In this document: positions 9,007-20,090 of the stretch, one piece after another
How positions within the stretch are numbered: position 1 is the stretch's first letter
How the letters are laid out: the number at the start of each line of letters is the position of its first letter
NCBI RefSeq assembly: GCF_007858365.1
Contig: NZ_VFIO01000001.1
Coordinates: 806,001-870,000 of the forward strand
DNA: 64,000 nt
Direction: 5' to 3'
Source of the DNA: Pseudomonas saxonica
GTDB lineage: Bacteria; Pseudomonadota; Gammaproteobacteria; Pseudomonadales; Pseudomonadaceae
Program-made: the position numbers and the translations under genes
The notes under the pieces: generated by a model
The model's database searches: none
Seen by the model: the letters and a program-made list of their open reading frames with translations, nothing else
Told to the model about the DNA's origin: nothing

Positions 9007-9039
9007 CTGCGCCGCCGGACGCAGCCTGCGGCTGCTACG
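9007..9039. repeat. REP element, second copy of an inverted pair
   Basis: GCGCCGCCGGACGCAGCCTG followed by CGGCTGCTACG, the reverse orientation of the copy at 8909-8944. It ends only a few bases from the relA stop codon. Confidence 0.7.
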
Positions 9040-9041
9040 CG

Positions 9042-11297
9042 TTAACGCGGCTCACTACGCCCGATTCGGCGGGTTTCGATGATGTTTGGCAGTTGCGAAA
9101 TACGCCCCAGCAAACGCCCCAATGCATCCAGCCCCGGGATCTCGATGGTCAAAGACATCAACGCGGTGTTGTCCTCTTTGTTCGAGCGGGTGTTGACCGC
9201 CAATACGTTGATCCGCTCGTTTAGCAGCACTTGCGACACGTCTCGCAGTAACCCCGAACGGTCGTAGGCGCGGATTTCGATATCGACCGGATAGGTCGAC
9301 ACCGGGATCGGCCCCCAGTTGACCTGGATGATCCGCTCCGGCTCACGGCTGCCCAGTTGCAGCACCGAGGCGCAATCCTGACGGTGAATGCTCACACCAC
9401 GACCCTGAGTGATGTAACCGACAATCGCATCACCGGGCAGCGGCTGGCAGCAGCCGGCCATTTGGGTCAGCAAGTTGCCCACACCTTCGATCTGAATATC
9501 GCCACGTTTGCCCGGCTTGTAGCCCGTGGCTTTACGCGGAATCAGCTCCATCTGCTCGCTGCCGCGCTCAGGCTCGACCAGTTGCTGCGCCAGATTGATC
9601 AGTTGCGCCAACCGTAGATCGCCGGCTCCGAGAGCCGCGTACATGTCCTCGGCGGTTTTCATGTTGGCTTTGTCGGCGAGTTTTTCGTAATCCACGCCCG
9701 GCAAGCCTAAACGCCCCAACTCGCGCTCAAGCAAGGTCTTACCCGCAGCCACGTTCTGATCACGGGCTTGCAGCTTGTACCAGTGAACAATCTTGGCCCG
9801 CGCCCGCGATGTGGTGATGTAGCCCAGGTTCGGGTTCAACCAGTCGCGGCTCGGCGTGCCGTGTTTGCTGGTGATGATCTCGACTTGCTCGCCGGTTTGC
9901 AGGGTGTAGTTGAGCGGGACAATTCGCCCGTTGATTTTGGCGCCACGGCAGTTATGGCCGATTTCGGTGTGTACCCGGTAGGCGAAATCCAGCGGTGTCG
10001 CGCCCTTGGGCAAGTCAATGGCATGACCGTCAGGGGTGAAGATGTAGACCCGATCAGGCTCAATATCGACCCGCAGTTGTTCGGCCAAACCACCGATATC
10101 ACCCAGCTCTTCGTGCCACTCCAGCACCTGACGCAACCAGGATATTTTCTCTTCGTACTGGTTGGAACCGGCCTTGACGTCGGTGCCCTTGTAGCGCCAG
10201 TGCGCGCACACCCCAAGCTCAGCCTCTTCATGCATGGCATGGGTTCGGATCTGGACTTCCAGCACTTTGCCCTCAGGCCCGATAACCGCGGTGTGCAACG
10301 ACCGGTAACCGTTCTCTTTAGGGTTGGCGATATAGTCATCGAACTCTTTGGGAATGTGCCGCCACAGGGTGTGGACGATGCCCAGCGCGGTGTAGCAGTC
10401 GCGCATTTCCGGAACCAGCACCCGTACCGCACGCACGTCGTAGATCTGACTGAAGGCCAGACCCTTGCGTTGCATTTTTCGCCAAATGGAATAGATGTGC
10501 TTGGCTCGGCCGCTGATGTCAGCGTCCGTCACACCAGTGGCTTCCAGTTCGGTGCGCAACTGGTTCATCACGTCACTGATAAAGCGCTCGCGATCAAGGC
10601 GGCGCTCATGCAGCAAGGTGGCAATTTGTTTGTACTGTTCAGGCTCAAGGTAGCGGAAGGACAAGTCTTCCAGCTCCCACTTGATATGGCCGATGCCCAA
10701 GCGGTGCGCCAGCGGCGCATAGATATCGAAGACCTCGCGGGCCACGCGATTGCGCTTTTCGTCGGGGGCATTTTTAACGGCACGAATCGCGCAGGTGCGC
10801 TCAGCAAGTTTGATCAGTGCTACGCGCACGTCATCAACCATTGCCACCAGCATCTTGCGCAGATTTTCAACCTGGCCCTGAGAGCCCAGCACCATCGATT
10901 GACGTGGACTGAGGCTGGCGCTGATGGCCGCCATACGTAATACGCCGTCAATCAGCTTGGTCACCACCGGACCAAAACGTTGACTCACTGCCGGGAGCTG
11001 AATTTGCCCCTCACGCACGCCACGGTACAAAATCGCCGCGACCAGAGAATCCTGATCCAGCTTGAGATCAGCGAGAATTTCAGCAATTTCCAACCCGGTG
11101 CGAAAGCTAGAAGTGCCCTCGGTCCACAGGTTTTTCGCTGCATTGGCTTGTTGCTCAGCCTCACGTGCGTATTCGCACGCTTCTTTCAAGGCTTCGCGGT
11201 CCAGCGCCACATCGACACTCACCGCATGATCTAGCCATGCCTCGAGGTTGAGACTGCCGTCGGTGTTGATCGGCTGGTGTGCTCTGACCTGTACCAT
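9042..11297 (-). CDS. relA: GTP pyrophosphokinase RelA, (p)ppGpp synthetase I
   Basis: 751 residues. Makes pppGpp/ppGpp on stalled ribosomes during amino-acid starvation. The N-terminus MVQVRAHQPINTDGSLNLEA is as in other Pseudomonas RelA. The HD-like hydrolase region reads LVAAILYRGVREG, where bifunctional SpoT proteins have LLHDVxED, so the hydrolase is degenerate. The synthetase domain contains GYRSLHTAVIGPEGK; a TGS domain starts near RVYIFTPDGHAIDLP; a CC-containing zinc-finger-like segment (QMAGCCQPLPGD) and a C-terminal ACT domain follow. It lies between rlmD and mazG, all leftward. Confidence 0.97.
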   Translation of the reverse strand: MVQVRAHQPINTDGSLNLEAWLDHAVSVDVALDREALKEACEYAREAEQQANAAKNLWTEGTSSFRTGLEIAEILADLKLDQDSLVAAILYRGVREGQIQLPAVSQRFGPVVTKLIDGVLRMAAISASLSPRQSMVLGSQGQVENLRKMLVAMVDDVRVALIKLAERTCAIRAVKNAPDEKRNRVAREVFDIYAPLAHRLGIGHIKWELEDLSFRYLEPEQYKQIATLLHERRLDRERFISDVMNQLRTELEATGVTDADISGRAKHIYSIWRKMQRKGLAFSQIYDVRAVRVLVPEMRDCYTALGIVHTLWRHIPKEFDDYIANPKENGYRSLHTAVIGPEGKVLEVQIRTHAMHEEAELGVCAHWRYKGTDVKAGSNQYEEKISWLRQVLEWHEELGDIGGLAEQLRVDIEPDRVYIFTPDGHAIDLPKGATPLDFAYRVHTEIGHNCRGAKINGRIVPLNYTLQTGEQVEIITSKHGTPSRDWLNPNLGYITTSRARAKIVHWYKLQARDQNVAAGKTLLERELGRLGLPGVDYEKLADKANMKTAEDMYAALGAGDLRLAQLINLAQQLVEPERGSEQMELIPRKATGYKPGKRGDIQIEGVGNLLTQMAGCCQPLPGDAIVGYITQGRGVSIHRQDCASVLQLGSREPERIIQVNWGPIPVSTYPVDIEIRAYDRSGLLRDVSQVLLNERINVLAVNTRSNKEDNTALMSLTIEIPGLDALGRLLGRISQLPNIIETRRIGRSEPR

Positions 11298-11414
11298 CTT
11301 GCTTACCTTCCCTACAGCGCACGATCAGTGCGCCGAAATCACCGGCCCTAATCCCAACCGCACGCTACAGGGCCAGTAGCGCGGGTTGCGGGCCCGTCGA
11401 AATAGACAGACATC

Positions 11415-12767
11415 CTAGTCTGCTTCAAATAACGCCATCGCCTCGACATGCGCGGTTTGCGGGAACATATCGAGGATTGCGGCACGCTTTAACCGATAAC
11501 CCTGTTTCATCAACTCAACGGTGTCGCGTGCCAGCGTGGCCGGATTACACGACACATAGACCAAACGTTTGGCCCCCAGGCTGGACAGCTTGCGCACCAC
11601 CTCATAGGCGCCATCGCGAGGCGGATCGAGCAAGACAGCAGCAAAGCCGTCTTTGGCCCACTCTGCACTCTCCAGCGGCTGCGACAAATCCGCCTGATAA
11701 AACGCCACATTATGCAGGTTATTGCTCACTGCATTCTGCGCGGCGCGTTCGACCATGGTCGCAACGCCTTCAACCGCGACAACTTCACGCGCCTGGCGCG
11801 CCAACGGTAATGCGAAGTTACCCAGCCCACAAAACAAGTCAAGAACCCGCTCGTCGGCTTGCGGTGCCAGCCATTCCAGTGCCTGCGCCACCATCGCTTC
11901 GTTAACGCCCGCATTGACTTGTACAAAGTCGCCGGGACGATACGCCAGTTCCAATCCCCACTGCTCTAAACGGTAGCCCAACCCCTGACGCTCATCGAGC
12001 GGCTGGGGCTGATCTTCGCCATGCAGCCACAATTGGGCGTTATGGGTCTGACAAAAAGTCTGCAGCACGTTCATGTCTGCTTCGTTAAGCGGCGCCATAT
12101 GGCGCAATAAAACAGCGATTGCCGAGCCACTGAACAATTCGACATGGCCCAGGGCCTTCGGATTGCTCAGTTGCCGCAACATCGCGGGCAACCCACTCAT
12201 GATAGGTTGCAAAGCCTGTACCAGCACTAAACAGTGATCGATTGCGACGATGTCCTGACTGCCCGCAGCCCGAAAACCAACGTCCAGCCGCTTGGCCCGC
12301 GCATCCCAACGCACAGCAATGCGCGCCCGGCGGCGATAGCCAAACTCAGGCCCGGTCAGCGCTGGCGCCCACTCTAGAGGTTCGACCCCGGCCACACGGG
12401 ACAGTTGCTCGGCGAGCATGCGCTGTTTAAGGGCAAGCTGCTCGGTATGGGGCATATGTTGCACGCTGCAACCGCCACACTTTCCAGCCAGCACGCAAGG
12501 CGCTTCGCGACGCATCTCGCTGGCCTTGAAAACACGTTCGGTACGCGCTTCGACCACTTTGCCGTGTGCACCCAGCACACGCGCTTCTACGTCTTCGCCG
12601 GCCAATGCACCGGACACAAACCAGGTGCGACCCTCAATAAACGCAATACCGCGCCCATCGTTGGCCAGACGTTCGATGCTCAAACGCTGTTTCTTGCCCA
12701 CGGGCACTTGCGGGGCCTTGGTGCCGCCAGCGGGCTGGAAGCGCAGACCCCTTTCTTGCTTAGCCAT
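11415..12767 (-). CDS. rlmD: 23S rRNA (uracil-1939-C5)-methyltransferase
   Basis: 450 residues. Methylates U1939 of 23S rRNA using SAM (formerly RumA/YgcA). Order: a TRAM RNA-binding domain ([20 protein letters not shown]), a [4Fe-4S] cysteine cluster ([14 protein letters not shown]), the SAM-binding segment [16 protein letters not shown], and the catalytic-cysteine region [12 protein letters not shown]. Its start overlaps the cysM stop by one base (TGATG), so translation is coupled. relA follows after 117 bp. Confidence 0.96.
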   Translation of the reverse strand: MAKQERGLRFQPAGGTKAPQVPVGKKQRLSIERLANDGRGIAFIEGRTWFVSGALAGEDVEARVLGAHGKVVEARTERVFKASEMRREAPCVLAGKCGGCSVQHMPHTEQLALKQRMLAEQLSRVAGVEPLEWAPALTGPEFGYRRRARIAVRWDARAKRLDVGFRAAGSQDIVAIDHCLVLVQALQPIMSGLPAMLRQLSNPKALGHVELFSGSAIAVLLRHMAPLNEADMNVLQTFCQTHNAQLWLHGEDQPQPLDERQGLGYRLEQWGLELAYRPGDFVQVNAGVNEAMVAQALEWLAPQADERVLDLFCGLGNFALPLARQAREVVAVEGVATMVERAAQNAVSNNLHNVAFYQADLSQPLESAEWAKDGFAAVLLDPPRDGAYEVVRKLSSLGAKRLVYVSCNPATLARDTVELMKQGYRLKRAAILDMFPQTAHVEAMALFEAD

Positions 12768-13672
12768 CAGTTAGTCGGCTCATCGTAGATTCCGGTCGAC
12801 AGGTAACGGTCGCCGCGGTCGCAAATGATCGCGACCAGTACTGCATTTTCGACTTCTTGTGACAGGCGCAGCATCGCTGCCACCGCACCGCCCGAGGAGA
12901 CGCCACAGAAAATGCCTTCCTCACGGGCCAGACGACGCATCACGTCCTCGGCCTCGCGCTGGGCCATGTCAACGATGCGGTCAACCCGGCTGGACTGATA
13001 GATCTTTGGCAGATACTCAGTAGGCCAGCGGCGAATGCCTGGTATGGCGGCGCCTTCCATCGGCTGCAAACCGACGATCTGCACGTTAGGGTTTTGCTCT
13101 TTGAGGTAGCGCGAAACACCCATGATGGTGCCCGTGGTGCCCATCGAGCTGACGAAGTGAGTGATCGTGCCTTCTGTCTGACGCCAGATTTCAGGGCCGG
13201 TGCTGGTGTAGTGCGCCTCGGGATTGTCGCCGTTGGCGAACTGATCGAGCACCTTGCCGCGGCCTTCGGCCTGCATCTTGTCGGCCAGGTCGCGGGCGCC
13301 TTCCATGCCCTCTTCCTGACTGACCAAAATCAGCTCGGCACCATAAGCCGTCATGGCCGCCTTGCGCTCGGCGCTGGAGTTGTCGGGCATGATAAGGATC
13401 ATCTTGTAGCCCTTGATGGCCGCAGCCATCGCCAGCGCAATCCCGGTATTACCCGAGGTGGCTTCGATCAGGGTGTCGCCCGCCTGGATCTGCCCACGCG
13501 CTTCGGCGCGGCTGATCATTGACAGGGCCGGACGGTCCTTGACCGAGCCCGCAGGGTTGTTCCCTTCGAGCTTGAGCAGCAAGGTATTGGTGGTATCTCC
13601 TGCCAGGCGCTGCAAGCGCACCAACGGAGTGTTGCCGACGCAATCGGCGATAGTGGGGTACTGCAATGTCAT
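12767..13672 (-). CDS. cysM: Cysteine synthase B (O-acetylserine sulfhydrylase B)
   Basis: 301 residues. PLP enzyme forming cysteine from O-acetylserine and sulfide or thiosulfate. The start at 13672 gives [20 protein letters not shown]; the 30 codons of open frame upstream are not family-like. The PLP lysine is in [14 protein letters not shown], and [20 protein letters not shown] and [17 protein letters not shown] are the substrate and phosphate loops. First gene of the cysM-rlmD-relA series. In P. aeruginosa pirA lies immediately upstream; here there are two REP copies instead. Confidence 0.97.
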   Translation of the reverse strand: MTLQYPTIADCVGNTPLVRLQRLAGDTTNTLLLKLEGNNPAGSVKDRPALSMISRAEARGQIQAGDTLIEATSGNTGIALAMAAAIKGYKMILIMPDNSSAERKAAMTAYGAELILVSQEEGMEGARDLADKMQAEGRGKVLDQFANGDNPEAHYTSTGPEIWRQTEGTITHFVSSMGTTGTIMGVSRYLKEQNPNVQIVGLQPMEGAAIPGIRRWPTEYLPKIYQSSRVDRIVDMAQREAEDVMRRLAREEGIFCGVSSGGAVAAMLRLSQEVENAVLVAIICDRGDRYLSTGIYDEPTN

Positions 13673-13776
13673 GGCGTATTCGCAATCCAGACTGCGGGGG
13701 CGCACATCATACCGACAAACGCCGACAGCCCATATCACGCAAAGTGCGGTGCTTATGGTCAAAGGCTATAAGCAAA

Positions 13777-13810
13777 CCCTCACCCTAGCCCTCTCCCAAA
13801 GGGAGAGGGG
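13777..13810. repeat. REP (CCCTCACCCTAGCCCTCTCCC type), copy 1
   Basis: A 34-bp element whose inner part is an imperfect palindrome (CCCTCTCCC / GGGAGAGGG). About a dozen complete or partial copies of this family are visible in the window, all between genes or at gene ends. This one faces the copy at 13901-13934 as an inverted pair. Confidence 0.85.
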
Positions 13811-13900
13811 ACAGACAGCAGTGTCTGACGAGCGTCTCAAACCTGAACCTTAGCGGCGATTATGGATTGAACAACACTTTCAGAAATCACCCCAATCAGT

Positions 13901-13934
13901 CCCCTCTCCCTCTGGGAGAGGGTTAGGGTGAGGG
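13901..13934. repeat. REP, inverted partner of the copy at 13777
   Basis: The reverse orientation, ending GGGTTAGGGTGAGGG. The pair brackets about 90 bp of non-coding sequence between pirS and cysM, the position held by pirA in P. aeruginosa. It ends 4 bases before the pirS stop codon. Confidence 0.85.
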
Positions 13935-13937
13935 CTT

Positions 13938-15293
13938 TTACACACGCGCAGGCAAGCGCAGGTGTACACGCAGCCCCTGACCGACATTTTCGGCCCATAA
14001 ACTGCCGCCCTGCAGGCGCAATGCATTACGCGCAATACTCAGCCCCAGACCAAAACCGCCATCCCCCGGACGCGATCCATCCAGCCGGATAAACGGTGCG
14101 AAAATCCGTTCCAGTTCTTCAGGCGCAACACCGCCACCTTGATCATCAATCCACAAATGCCATTGATCACCTTCACGCTGCCCGCTCAGACTGACCGTAC
14201 CGTCAGTCGGCGAATGACGAATGGCATTGCGCAAGATGTTTTCCATCGCCTGCGCCAAGCTATTGAGGTGCCCTTGCACCCAGCAGTCGGCCCCCACCAA
14301 ACAGGGCAATCGGGATGAAGGCCAACCACTCTCAAAGCGAGCATTTTCAGTCAATATTTCCCATAGCGCCTGCACCTGAATGTCTTCGACCGGCAACATT
14401 GCGCGCTCTGCGTCCAGCCAGGCCAACTGCAAGGTGTCATCTACCAGTCGCTGCATGCCGTCTACTTCACGGCTCAAGCGCTGACGCAGCGCGTCAACGC
14501 CCTGCTCGCTCTCGCAGGCCACACGCAATCGACTCAAGGGCGTACGCAACTCATGGGACAAATCGCGCAACAGTTGCTGCTGTTGGTTGACCGTGGTTTG
14601 CAAGCGTTCGGACATCTGATCAAACGCCCGCCCCAACTCTCCCAACTCATCCTGACGACTGGTGGTCTGGCTCGACAGGCGCGTGTGCAACTGATCCGCA
14701 CGCCAGGCATTGGCCTGTGCCCGCAGTTGGTTGAGCGGCATGATCAGAACACGGTACAGGCCCACGCACAGCAATAAGGTCAGCAAGCCCGGAATCAAGC
14801 CATTAGTCACCACCCGCCAAATTCGCTGTGAATACCCCGGCATAAAACGCTGGGGAAGCTCGATGATCAGAGTCCCTGCGGCGCGATCACCGGGAAACGG
14901 TATTTTCATCCACGGCCGTGTCGACTTGAGATGGCTGATGGGCCAGTCCAGGCCGCGTAAAAACGTCAAGTGCTGACTTTCCGACTCACTCAGAGGGTAA
15001 CTGCTCAACGACTGCAGTCCCGGACCGACCACGCCGATCCAGCCCGGCTCTTTGGGCCCCATGGTATAGATCCAGTGATCGATACCGGCTTGCTGGCCCG
15101 TCTGCCAGGCCTGCTCGGCTTCACCTGCGTAACGCAGCAAGGTGCTGCGCGCCTCTTCGGTCAGATAGGCAGTGCGCTTGTCCATATAGCGCCCCCATGA
15201 CCAACTCAGCCAGATCATCAGCAAACAAAAGACAACCAGCAAACACGCCAACTTCCAGAACACTGAATGTTTGCCGGGAAGGTTAAAACCCAT
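13938..15293 (-). CDS. pirS: Sensor histidine kinase, PirS/PfeS type
   Basis: 451 residues. Membrane kinase predicted to sense ferric catechol siderophore availability and phosphorylate PirR. Two membrane segments (FWKLACLLVVFCLLMIWLSW and LIPGLLTLLLCVGLYRVLI) flank a periplasmic sensor region of about 130 residues. A HAMP domain, the HisKA box LLRDLSHELRTPLSRLRVAC and an ATPase with NILRNAIRHSPTDG and GFGLGLSIARN follow. ATG 15293 (GTG 15302 is also possible) overlaps the pirR stop by 11 bases. The assignment rests on position between gacS and cysM, as PA0929-PA0930. No receptor gene accompanies it. Confidence 0.85.
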   Translation of the reverse strand: MGFNLPGKHSVFWKLACLLVVFCLLMIWLSWSWGRYMDKRTAYLTEEARSTLLRYAGEAEQAWQTGQQAGIDHWIYTMGPKEPGWIGVVGPGLQSLSSYPLSESESQHLTFLRGLDWPISHLKSTRPWMKIPFPGDRAAGTLIIELPQRFMPGYSQRIWRVVTNGLIPGLLTLLLCVGLYRVLIMPLNQLRAQANAWRADQLHTRLSSQTTSRQDELGELGRAFDQMSERLQTTVNQQQQLLRDLSHELRTPLSRLRVACESEQGVDALRQRLSREVDGMQRLVDDTLQLAWLDAERAMLPVEDIQVQALWEILTENARFESGWPSSRLPCLVGADCWVQGHLNSLAQAMENILRNAIRHSPTDGTVSLSGQREGDQWHLWIDDQGGGVAPEELERIFAPFIRLDGSRPGDGGFGLGLSIARNALRLQGGSLWAENVGQGLRVHLRLPARV

Positions 15294-16011
15294 CGCTGGC
15301 ACTCAATACATAACCCCGGCCCCACACCGTACGCACTTCGCGGGCGTGGTAGCCCATGACTTTGAGTTTTCGGCGGATTTGGCTGATATGCATGTCCAGG
15401 CTGCGATCATGGGCCGCATAACCGCGCTGCAGCACCTGCTGATAAAGGAACGCCTTGCTCAGCACTTCATCAGGATTGCGCTGCAAGGTATCCAAAAGGC
15501 GGTATTCACTGCGCGTCAGGCCCGCCCATTGCTGAGCAAAACTCACGTCTGACCTGATTTCGTCGAACAGCAGCTCGTTGTCGCTGATTAAAGGCTGCAC
15601 CGCCGGCTTAAGCGGGGGCATGCGATCCAGCGCAACACGGCGCAGGATGGCCTGAATCCGCACCCGCAATTCGGCCAGGCTGAACGGCTTGGGCAAATAG
15701 TCATCGGCGCCCAGTTGAAAGCCGCTGATGCGATCCGCTTCGGCCCCCAGTGCAGACATTAAAATCACCGGCAGGCTGTGGGTCTGTCGCAACTGCGTGA
15801 GCACCTGCAAGCCGTTCATGCCAGGCAGCAGAATGTCCATCAAGACCACATCAAATTGCCCTTGGCGGGCATGTGCCAACCCCTCCATGCCATTCTGGCA
15901 CCACACCACGTCGAACCCGCAACGCCCCAATTGCTCATGCAGATAGGCGCCTAATACAAGGTCGTCTTCAATGGCCAAAAGCCGGGAGGGAGTGACATCT
16001 ACGGGATTCAT
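15283..16011 (-). CDS. pirR: OmpR-family response regulator, PirR type
   Basis: 242 residues. The receiver domain has the acidic pair in LAIEDDLVL, the phospho-acceptor Asp near residue 59 (VVLMDILLPGMNG) and Lys in YLPKPFSL. The C-terminal winged helix contains LTRSEYRLLDTLQ and VRTVWGRGYVLS. It is read as the partner of the adjacent kinase. A TTG at 16023 would add four residues. It is divergent from gacS across about 200 bp with no recognised Fur site. Confidence 0.86.
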   Translation of the reverse strand: MNPVDVTPSRLLAIEDDLVLGAYLHEQLGRCGFDVVWCQNGMEGLAHARQGQFDVVLMDILLPGMNGLQVLTQLRQTHSLPVILMSALGAEADRISGFQLGADDYLPKPFSLAELRVRIQAILRRVALDRMPPLKPAVQPLISDNELLFDEIRSDVSFAQQWAGLTRSEYRLLDTLQRNPDEVLSKAFLYQQVLQRGYAAHDRSLDMHISQIRRKLKVMGYHAREVRTVWGRGYVLSASDGF

Positions 16012-16222
16012 TTGCGTCTGCAAGTCATTCTCAATCGGCGATTTTTCAAGATTGAGCCCATGCTCGCAACCGCCATGCTAAACAAAGGCTGATTGAGGTC
16101 ACACACCTGCACGCAATAGTAAGTTTTCGAAGATTTGCCCTGTCGCAAATGGCTACACTGCGGGCGAACCTGTGCGGGATGCTCAGGAAACGCTTAAAAA
16201 GAATGTCGGGCTGGAGAATTGC

Positions 16223-18988
16223 GTGCTTAAAAACTTGGGTATCAAAGGCCGTGTGTTGTTGCTCACGTTAGTGCCCGTCTCCTTGATGGCAATGGTTCTG
16301 GGAGGCTACTTCACGTGGTTGCAGCAGTCAGAACTGGAATCCCAACTGCTGCAACGCGGTGAAATGATCGCCGAACAGCTAGCGCCTTTGGTAGCGCCCG
16401 CGATGGGCCGCAATGACACCGCTCTACTGAACCGAATCGCTACCGAAGCCCTTGAACAACCCGATGTTCGGGCGGTGGCGTTTCTGAGTGCCAATCATCA
16501 ACCCCTCGTTCATGCTGGCCCGAGCATGCTTAACCCTCCGCCCTTGGGTAACAGCAGCCAGTTACTGCAGCGTTCGGATGTCGACGCCACTCGCTATTTA
16601 CTGCCCGTGTTTGGTCGTCATCGCAACCTCGCAGGGGATGTAATCCCCAACGAAGCTCATCGTTTACTGGGCTGGGTCGAGCTTGAACTGTCGCACAACA
16701 ATATGTTGCTGCGCGGGTATCGCAGTCTGTTTGCCAGTTTGTTACTGATCGGCGCGGGGCTGGTGTTTACCACCTTGCTGGCATTACGCATGAGCCGCAC
16801 CATCAATGACCCGCTGGACCGAATCAAACAAGCCGTGGCCCAACTCAAGGACGGCCAGTTACAAACCCGATTGCCGCCGCTGGGCAGCCATGAACTGGAT
16901 GAATTGGCCTCGGGCATCAACCGCATGGCTGAAACCCTGCAAAATGCTCAGGAAGAACTGCAGCACAGCGTCGACCAAGCCACTGAAGATGTGCGTCAGA
17001 ACCTTGAGACCATTGAAATCCAGAACCTCGAACTCGACCTCGCCCGCAAGGAAGCGCTGGAGGCGAGTCGCATCAAATCCGAGTTTTTGGCCAATATGAG
17101 CCATGAAATACGCACCCCGCTCAATGGCATTCTGGGGTTTACCCATCTCCTGCAAAAAAGCGAGCTGACACCCCGCCAATTCGACTATTTGGGCACGATC
17201 GAAAAATCGGCCGATAACCTGCTCGGCATCATTAACGAGATTCTCGATTTCTCGAAGATCGAGGCCGGCAAACTGGTGCTCGACACAATTCCGTTCAACC
17301 TGCGGGACTTGCTACAAGACACCCTGACCATTTTGGCCCCGGCAGCCCATGAGAAAAATCTGGAGCTGGTCAGTCTGGTCTACCGCGACACGCCGCTGTC
17401 ATTGATCGGTGACCCGTTGCGGCTCAAACAAATTCTCACCAACCTGGTCAACAATGCCGTCAAGTTCACCCGTGAGGGCACCATTGCGGTCCGGGCCATG
17501 CTGGAAGACGAAGATGACAACACCCCCGAAGGCTTCGTCCAGTTGCGCATCAGTGTTCAGGACACCGGCATTGGCCTGACCAGCCAGGATGTGAGGGGAT
17601 TGTTCCAGGCCTTTAGCCAGGCCGATAACTCACTGTCTCGCCAACCCGGCGGCACCGGCCTGGGCTTGGTGATTTCCAAGCGTCTGGTTGAACAAATGGG
17701 CGGCGAAATTGGGGTAGAGAGTACCCCCGGTGAAGGCTCGGTATTCTGGATCAGCGTGAAACTGCCCAAAGCCCGCGACGATGCCGAAGACTTGCCGAGT
17801 GCGCCGTTACTGGGTCGCCGCGTAGCCGTGCTGGAAAAACACGACCTGGCCCGTCAGGCCCTGCAACATCAACTGGAAGATTGCGGGCTGGAAGTCACTC
17901 CCTTCACCAGCCTCGAAAACCTGACCAATTGTGTGACGAGCGCCCACCAGACCGCACTCGCTATCCATTTGGTGGTGCTGGGTGTCACCGCCCATGAAAT
18001 GCCGCCCGAACGCCTCAACCAGCACATATGGGATCTCGAGCACCTGGACTGCAAAGTCTTGGTACTGTGCCCGACTACCGAGCAAGCCCTGTTTAATGCA
18101 TCGGTCCCTAACCCTCACAGCCAATTGCAAGCCAAGCCCGCTTGCACCCGAAAATTGCGTCGGGCACTGGCTGACTTGATCAATCCGCAGCAGGTACGTC
18201 ACGAACCGGGCGAGCCGATGGCCAGCCGCGCACCGCGAATTTTGTGCGTAGATGACAACCCGGCCAACCTGCTGCTGGTGCAAACCCTGCTGGAAGACAT
18301 GGGCGCTCAAGTGATCGCGGTAGACAGCGGCTACACAGCCGTTAAAACGGTCAAGTCCCACGATTTTGATCTGGTTCTGATGGACGTCCAAATGCCCGGC
18401 ATGGACGGACGTGAAACCACCGAAGTCATACGCCAGTGGGAAAGTGAACAACATTTGACGCCGCTGCCGATCGTTGCGCTGACCGCCCATGCGATGGCCA
18501 ATGAAAAACGCGCCCTGCTCCACAGTGGCATGGATGACTACCTGACCAAGCCCATCAGTGAACGGCAGTTGGCCCAAGTGGTGTTGAAGTGGACGGGGCT
18601 GGCCCTGCGCAATCAAGTGATCGACAACACTCACGAGCTTATTCAGCGCGGTAACCAACTGGCCGTACTCGACCATGAAGAAGGTTTGCGCCTGGCGGCA
18701 GGCAAGCCCGATCTGGCCATCGACATGCTCGCCATGCTCCTGGCTTCACTGGACGCAGACCGTGAAGCGATCCAGCAAGCGCGCCAGGCCAATGACAACA
18801 ATGCACTGATCGAGCGTGTTCACCGGCTGCACGGTGCAACGCGTTACTGCGGCGTTCCGCAATTGCGTGCCGCCTGTCAGCGCAGTGAAACCCTGCTCAA
18901 ACAAGGAAGTGCCCACGCGAGTTCTGCCCTGGATGAACTCGATGAAGCCATGTCCCGCCTGAATGAAGAGGCGCGCAACACTCCGTAA
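16223..18988 (+). CDS. gacS: Hybrid sensor kinase GacS (BarA)
   Basis: 921 residues. Global-control kinase that phosphorylates GacA, which drives rsmX/Y/Z sRNAs and so secondary metabolism, biofilm and exoproducts. Start is the GTG at 16223 after GGAG, giving (M)[19 protein letters not shown], as in known GacS; the frame opens 17 codons earlier. Order: TM1, periplasmic loop, TM2 ([17 protein letters not shown]), HAMP, HisKA with His near residue 294 ([13 protein letters not shown]), ATPase ([13 protein letters not shown]), receiver with Asp near 721 ([13 protein letters not shown]), and an Hpt domain with His near 870 ([13 protein letters not shown]). It is intact, with all phosphorelay residues present. 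Confidence 0.97.
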   Translation: MLKNLGIKGRVLLLTLVPVSLMAMVLGGYFTWLQQSELESQLLQRGEMIAEQLAPLVAPAMGRNDTALLNRIATEALEQPDVRAVAFLSANHQPLVHAGPSMLNPPPLGNSSQLLQRSDVDATRYLLPVFGRHRNLAGDVIPNEAHRLLGWVELELSHNNMLLRGYRSLFASLLLIGAGLVFTTLLALRMSRTINDPLDRIKQAVAQLKDGQLQTRLPPLGSHELDELASGINRMAETLQNAQEELQHSVDQATEDVRQNLETIEIQNLELDLARKEALEASRIKSEFLANMSHEIRTPLNGILGFTHLLQKSELTPRQFDYLGTIEKSADNLLGIINEILDFSKIEAGKLVLDTIPFNLRDLLQDTLTILAPAAHEKNLELVSLVYRDTPLSLIGDPLRLKQILTNLVNNAVKFTREGTIAVRAMLEDEDDNTPEGFVQLRISVQDTGIGLTSQDVRGLFQAFSQADNSLSRQPGGTGLGLVISKRLVEQMGGEIGVESTPGEGSVFWISVKLPKARDDAEDLPSAPLLGRRVAVLEKHDLARQALQHQLEDCGLEVTPFTSLENLTNCVTSAHQTALAIHLVVLGVTAHEMPPERLNQHIWDLEHLDCKVLVLCPTTEQALFNASVPNPHSQLQAKPACTRKLRRALADLINPQQVRHEPGEPMASRAPRILCVDDNPANLLLVQTLLEDMGAQVIAVDSGYTAVKTVKSHDFDLVLMDVQMPGMDGRETTEVIRQWESEQHLTPLPIVALTAHAMANEKRALLHSGMDDYLTKPISERQLAQVVLKWTGLALRNQVIDNTHELIQRGNQLAVLDHEEGLRLAAGKPDLAIDMLAMLLASLDADREAIQQARQANDNNALIERVHRLHGATRYCGVPQLRAACQRSETLLKQGSAHASSALDELDEAMSRLNEEARNTP

Positions 18989-19050
18989 AACGCGTGCCAT
19001 TCACTACAATGAACCCGGCGACCCCACTCGCCCACCCTCAAGGAAGACTC

Positions 19051-20040
19051 ATGCGCACGATTCTTTTCAGTTGCCAGACCTACGACCGCGACAGTTTTAG
19101 CGCTGCTCAACAGCCGGACGGTATCGAGTTGCACTTTCAACCGGCGCGCCTGAGTCTTGAAACGGCCGCCATTGCCCATGATTACGACGTGGTTTGTGCG
19201 TTTATCAATGACGATTTAAGTGCCCCGGTGCTGGAGCGACTGGCTGCTGGCGGTACACGTTTGATCGCCCTGCGCTCAGCCGGTTTCAATCACATCGACC
19301 TGCCTGCCGCCAAACGCCTGGGTTTGAGCGTAGTACGCGTGCCTGCGTACTCACCCCACGCCGTGGCTGAACATGCCGTGGCCTTGATTTTGGCACTTAA
19401 CCGCCATTTGCACCGCGCCTACAACCGCACCCGCGACGGCGATTTTACGCTGCACGGCCTGACCGGCTTTGACCTGGTGGGCAAGACCGTCGGCGTGGTC
19501 GGTACAGGCCAGATCGGCGCCACGTTTGCCAAAATCATGGCAGGATTCGGTTGCAAATTACTGTGCTTTGACCCGTATTCAAATCCCGAACTGCTGGCCC
19601 TGGGTGCGCATTACGTGAGTTTGCCCGAGCTGCTGTCCGGTTCTCACATCATCAGCCTCCATTGCCCGCTGACAGCCGACAACAAACACCTGATCAACAG
19701 CGAGTCGCTGGCCACCCTTAAACAGGGCGCCATGCTGATCAACACGGGACGCGGCGCTCTGGTCGAGACACCGGCGCTGATTGAAGCCCTTAAAACTGGC
19801 CAATTAGGTTATCTGGGGCTGGACGTTTATGAAGAAGAAGCCCAGATCTTCTTCGAAGACCGCTCCGACTTGCCTTTGCAAGACGATGTGCTGGCACGCT
19901 TGCTGACCTTCCCCAATGTGATCATTACCGCCCATCAGGCCTTTCTGACCCGTGAGGCATTGAGTGCGATTGCCTGCACCACGCTGGACAATATTGTTGC
20001 CTGGAAAAACGGTACACCGCACAACCTGATCGAAGGTTGA
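19051..20040 (+). CDS. ldhA: D-2-hydroxyacid dehydrogenase (fermentative D-lactate dehydrogenase type)
   Basis: 329 residues. NADH-dependent reduction of pyruvate to D-lactate. ATG 19051 follows AAGGAAG. The NAD-binding fold has GVVGTGQIGATFA; the catalytic residues are the Arg in NTGRGALVE, a Glu in the following segment and the His in ITAHQAFLT. It lies 62 bases after gacS; the gacS-ldhA adjacency is conserved in P. aeruginosa (PA0928-PA0927). Confidence 0.94.
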   Translation: MRTILFSCQTYDRDSFSAAQQPDGIELHFQPARLSLETAAIAHDYDVVCAFINDDLSAPVLERLAAGGTRLIALRSAGFNHIDLPAAKRLGLSVVRVPAYSPHAVAEHAVALILALNRHLHRAYNRTRDGDFTLHGLTGFDLVGKTVGVVGTGQIGATFAKIMAGFGCKLLCFDPYSNPELLALGAHYVSLPELLSGSHIISLHCPLTADNKHLINSESLATLKQGAMLINTGRGALVETPALIEALKTGQLGYLGLDVYEEEAQIFFEDRSDLPLQDDVLARLLTFPNVIITAHQAFLTREALSAIACTTLDNIVAWKNGTPHNLIEG

Positions 20041-20090
20041 AAGGCCAGAGCTCAGGCGCGTGATAGCATAGCGGCCTATTTGGAGGACCC

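Noticed and set aside
9768..10940. A 390-codon open frame antisense to relA
   Set aside because: Shadow of the relA synthetase region; no leader or similarity.
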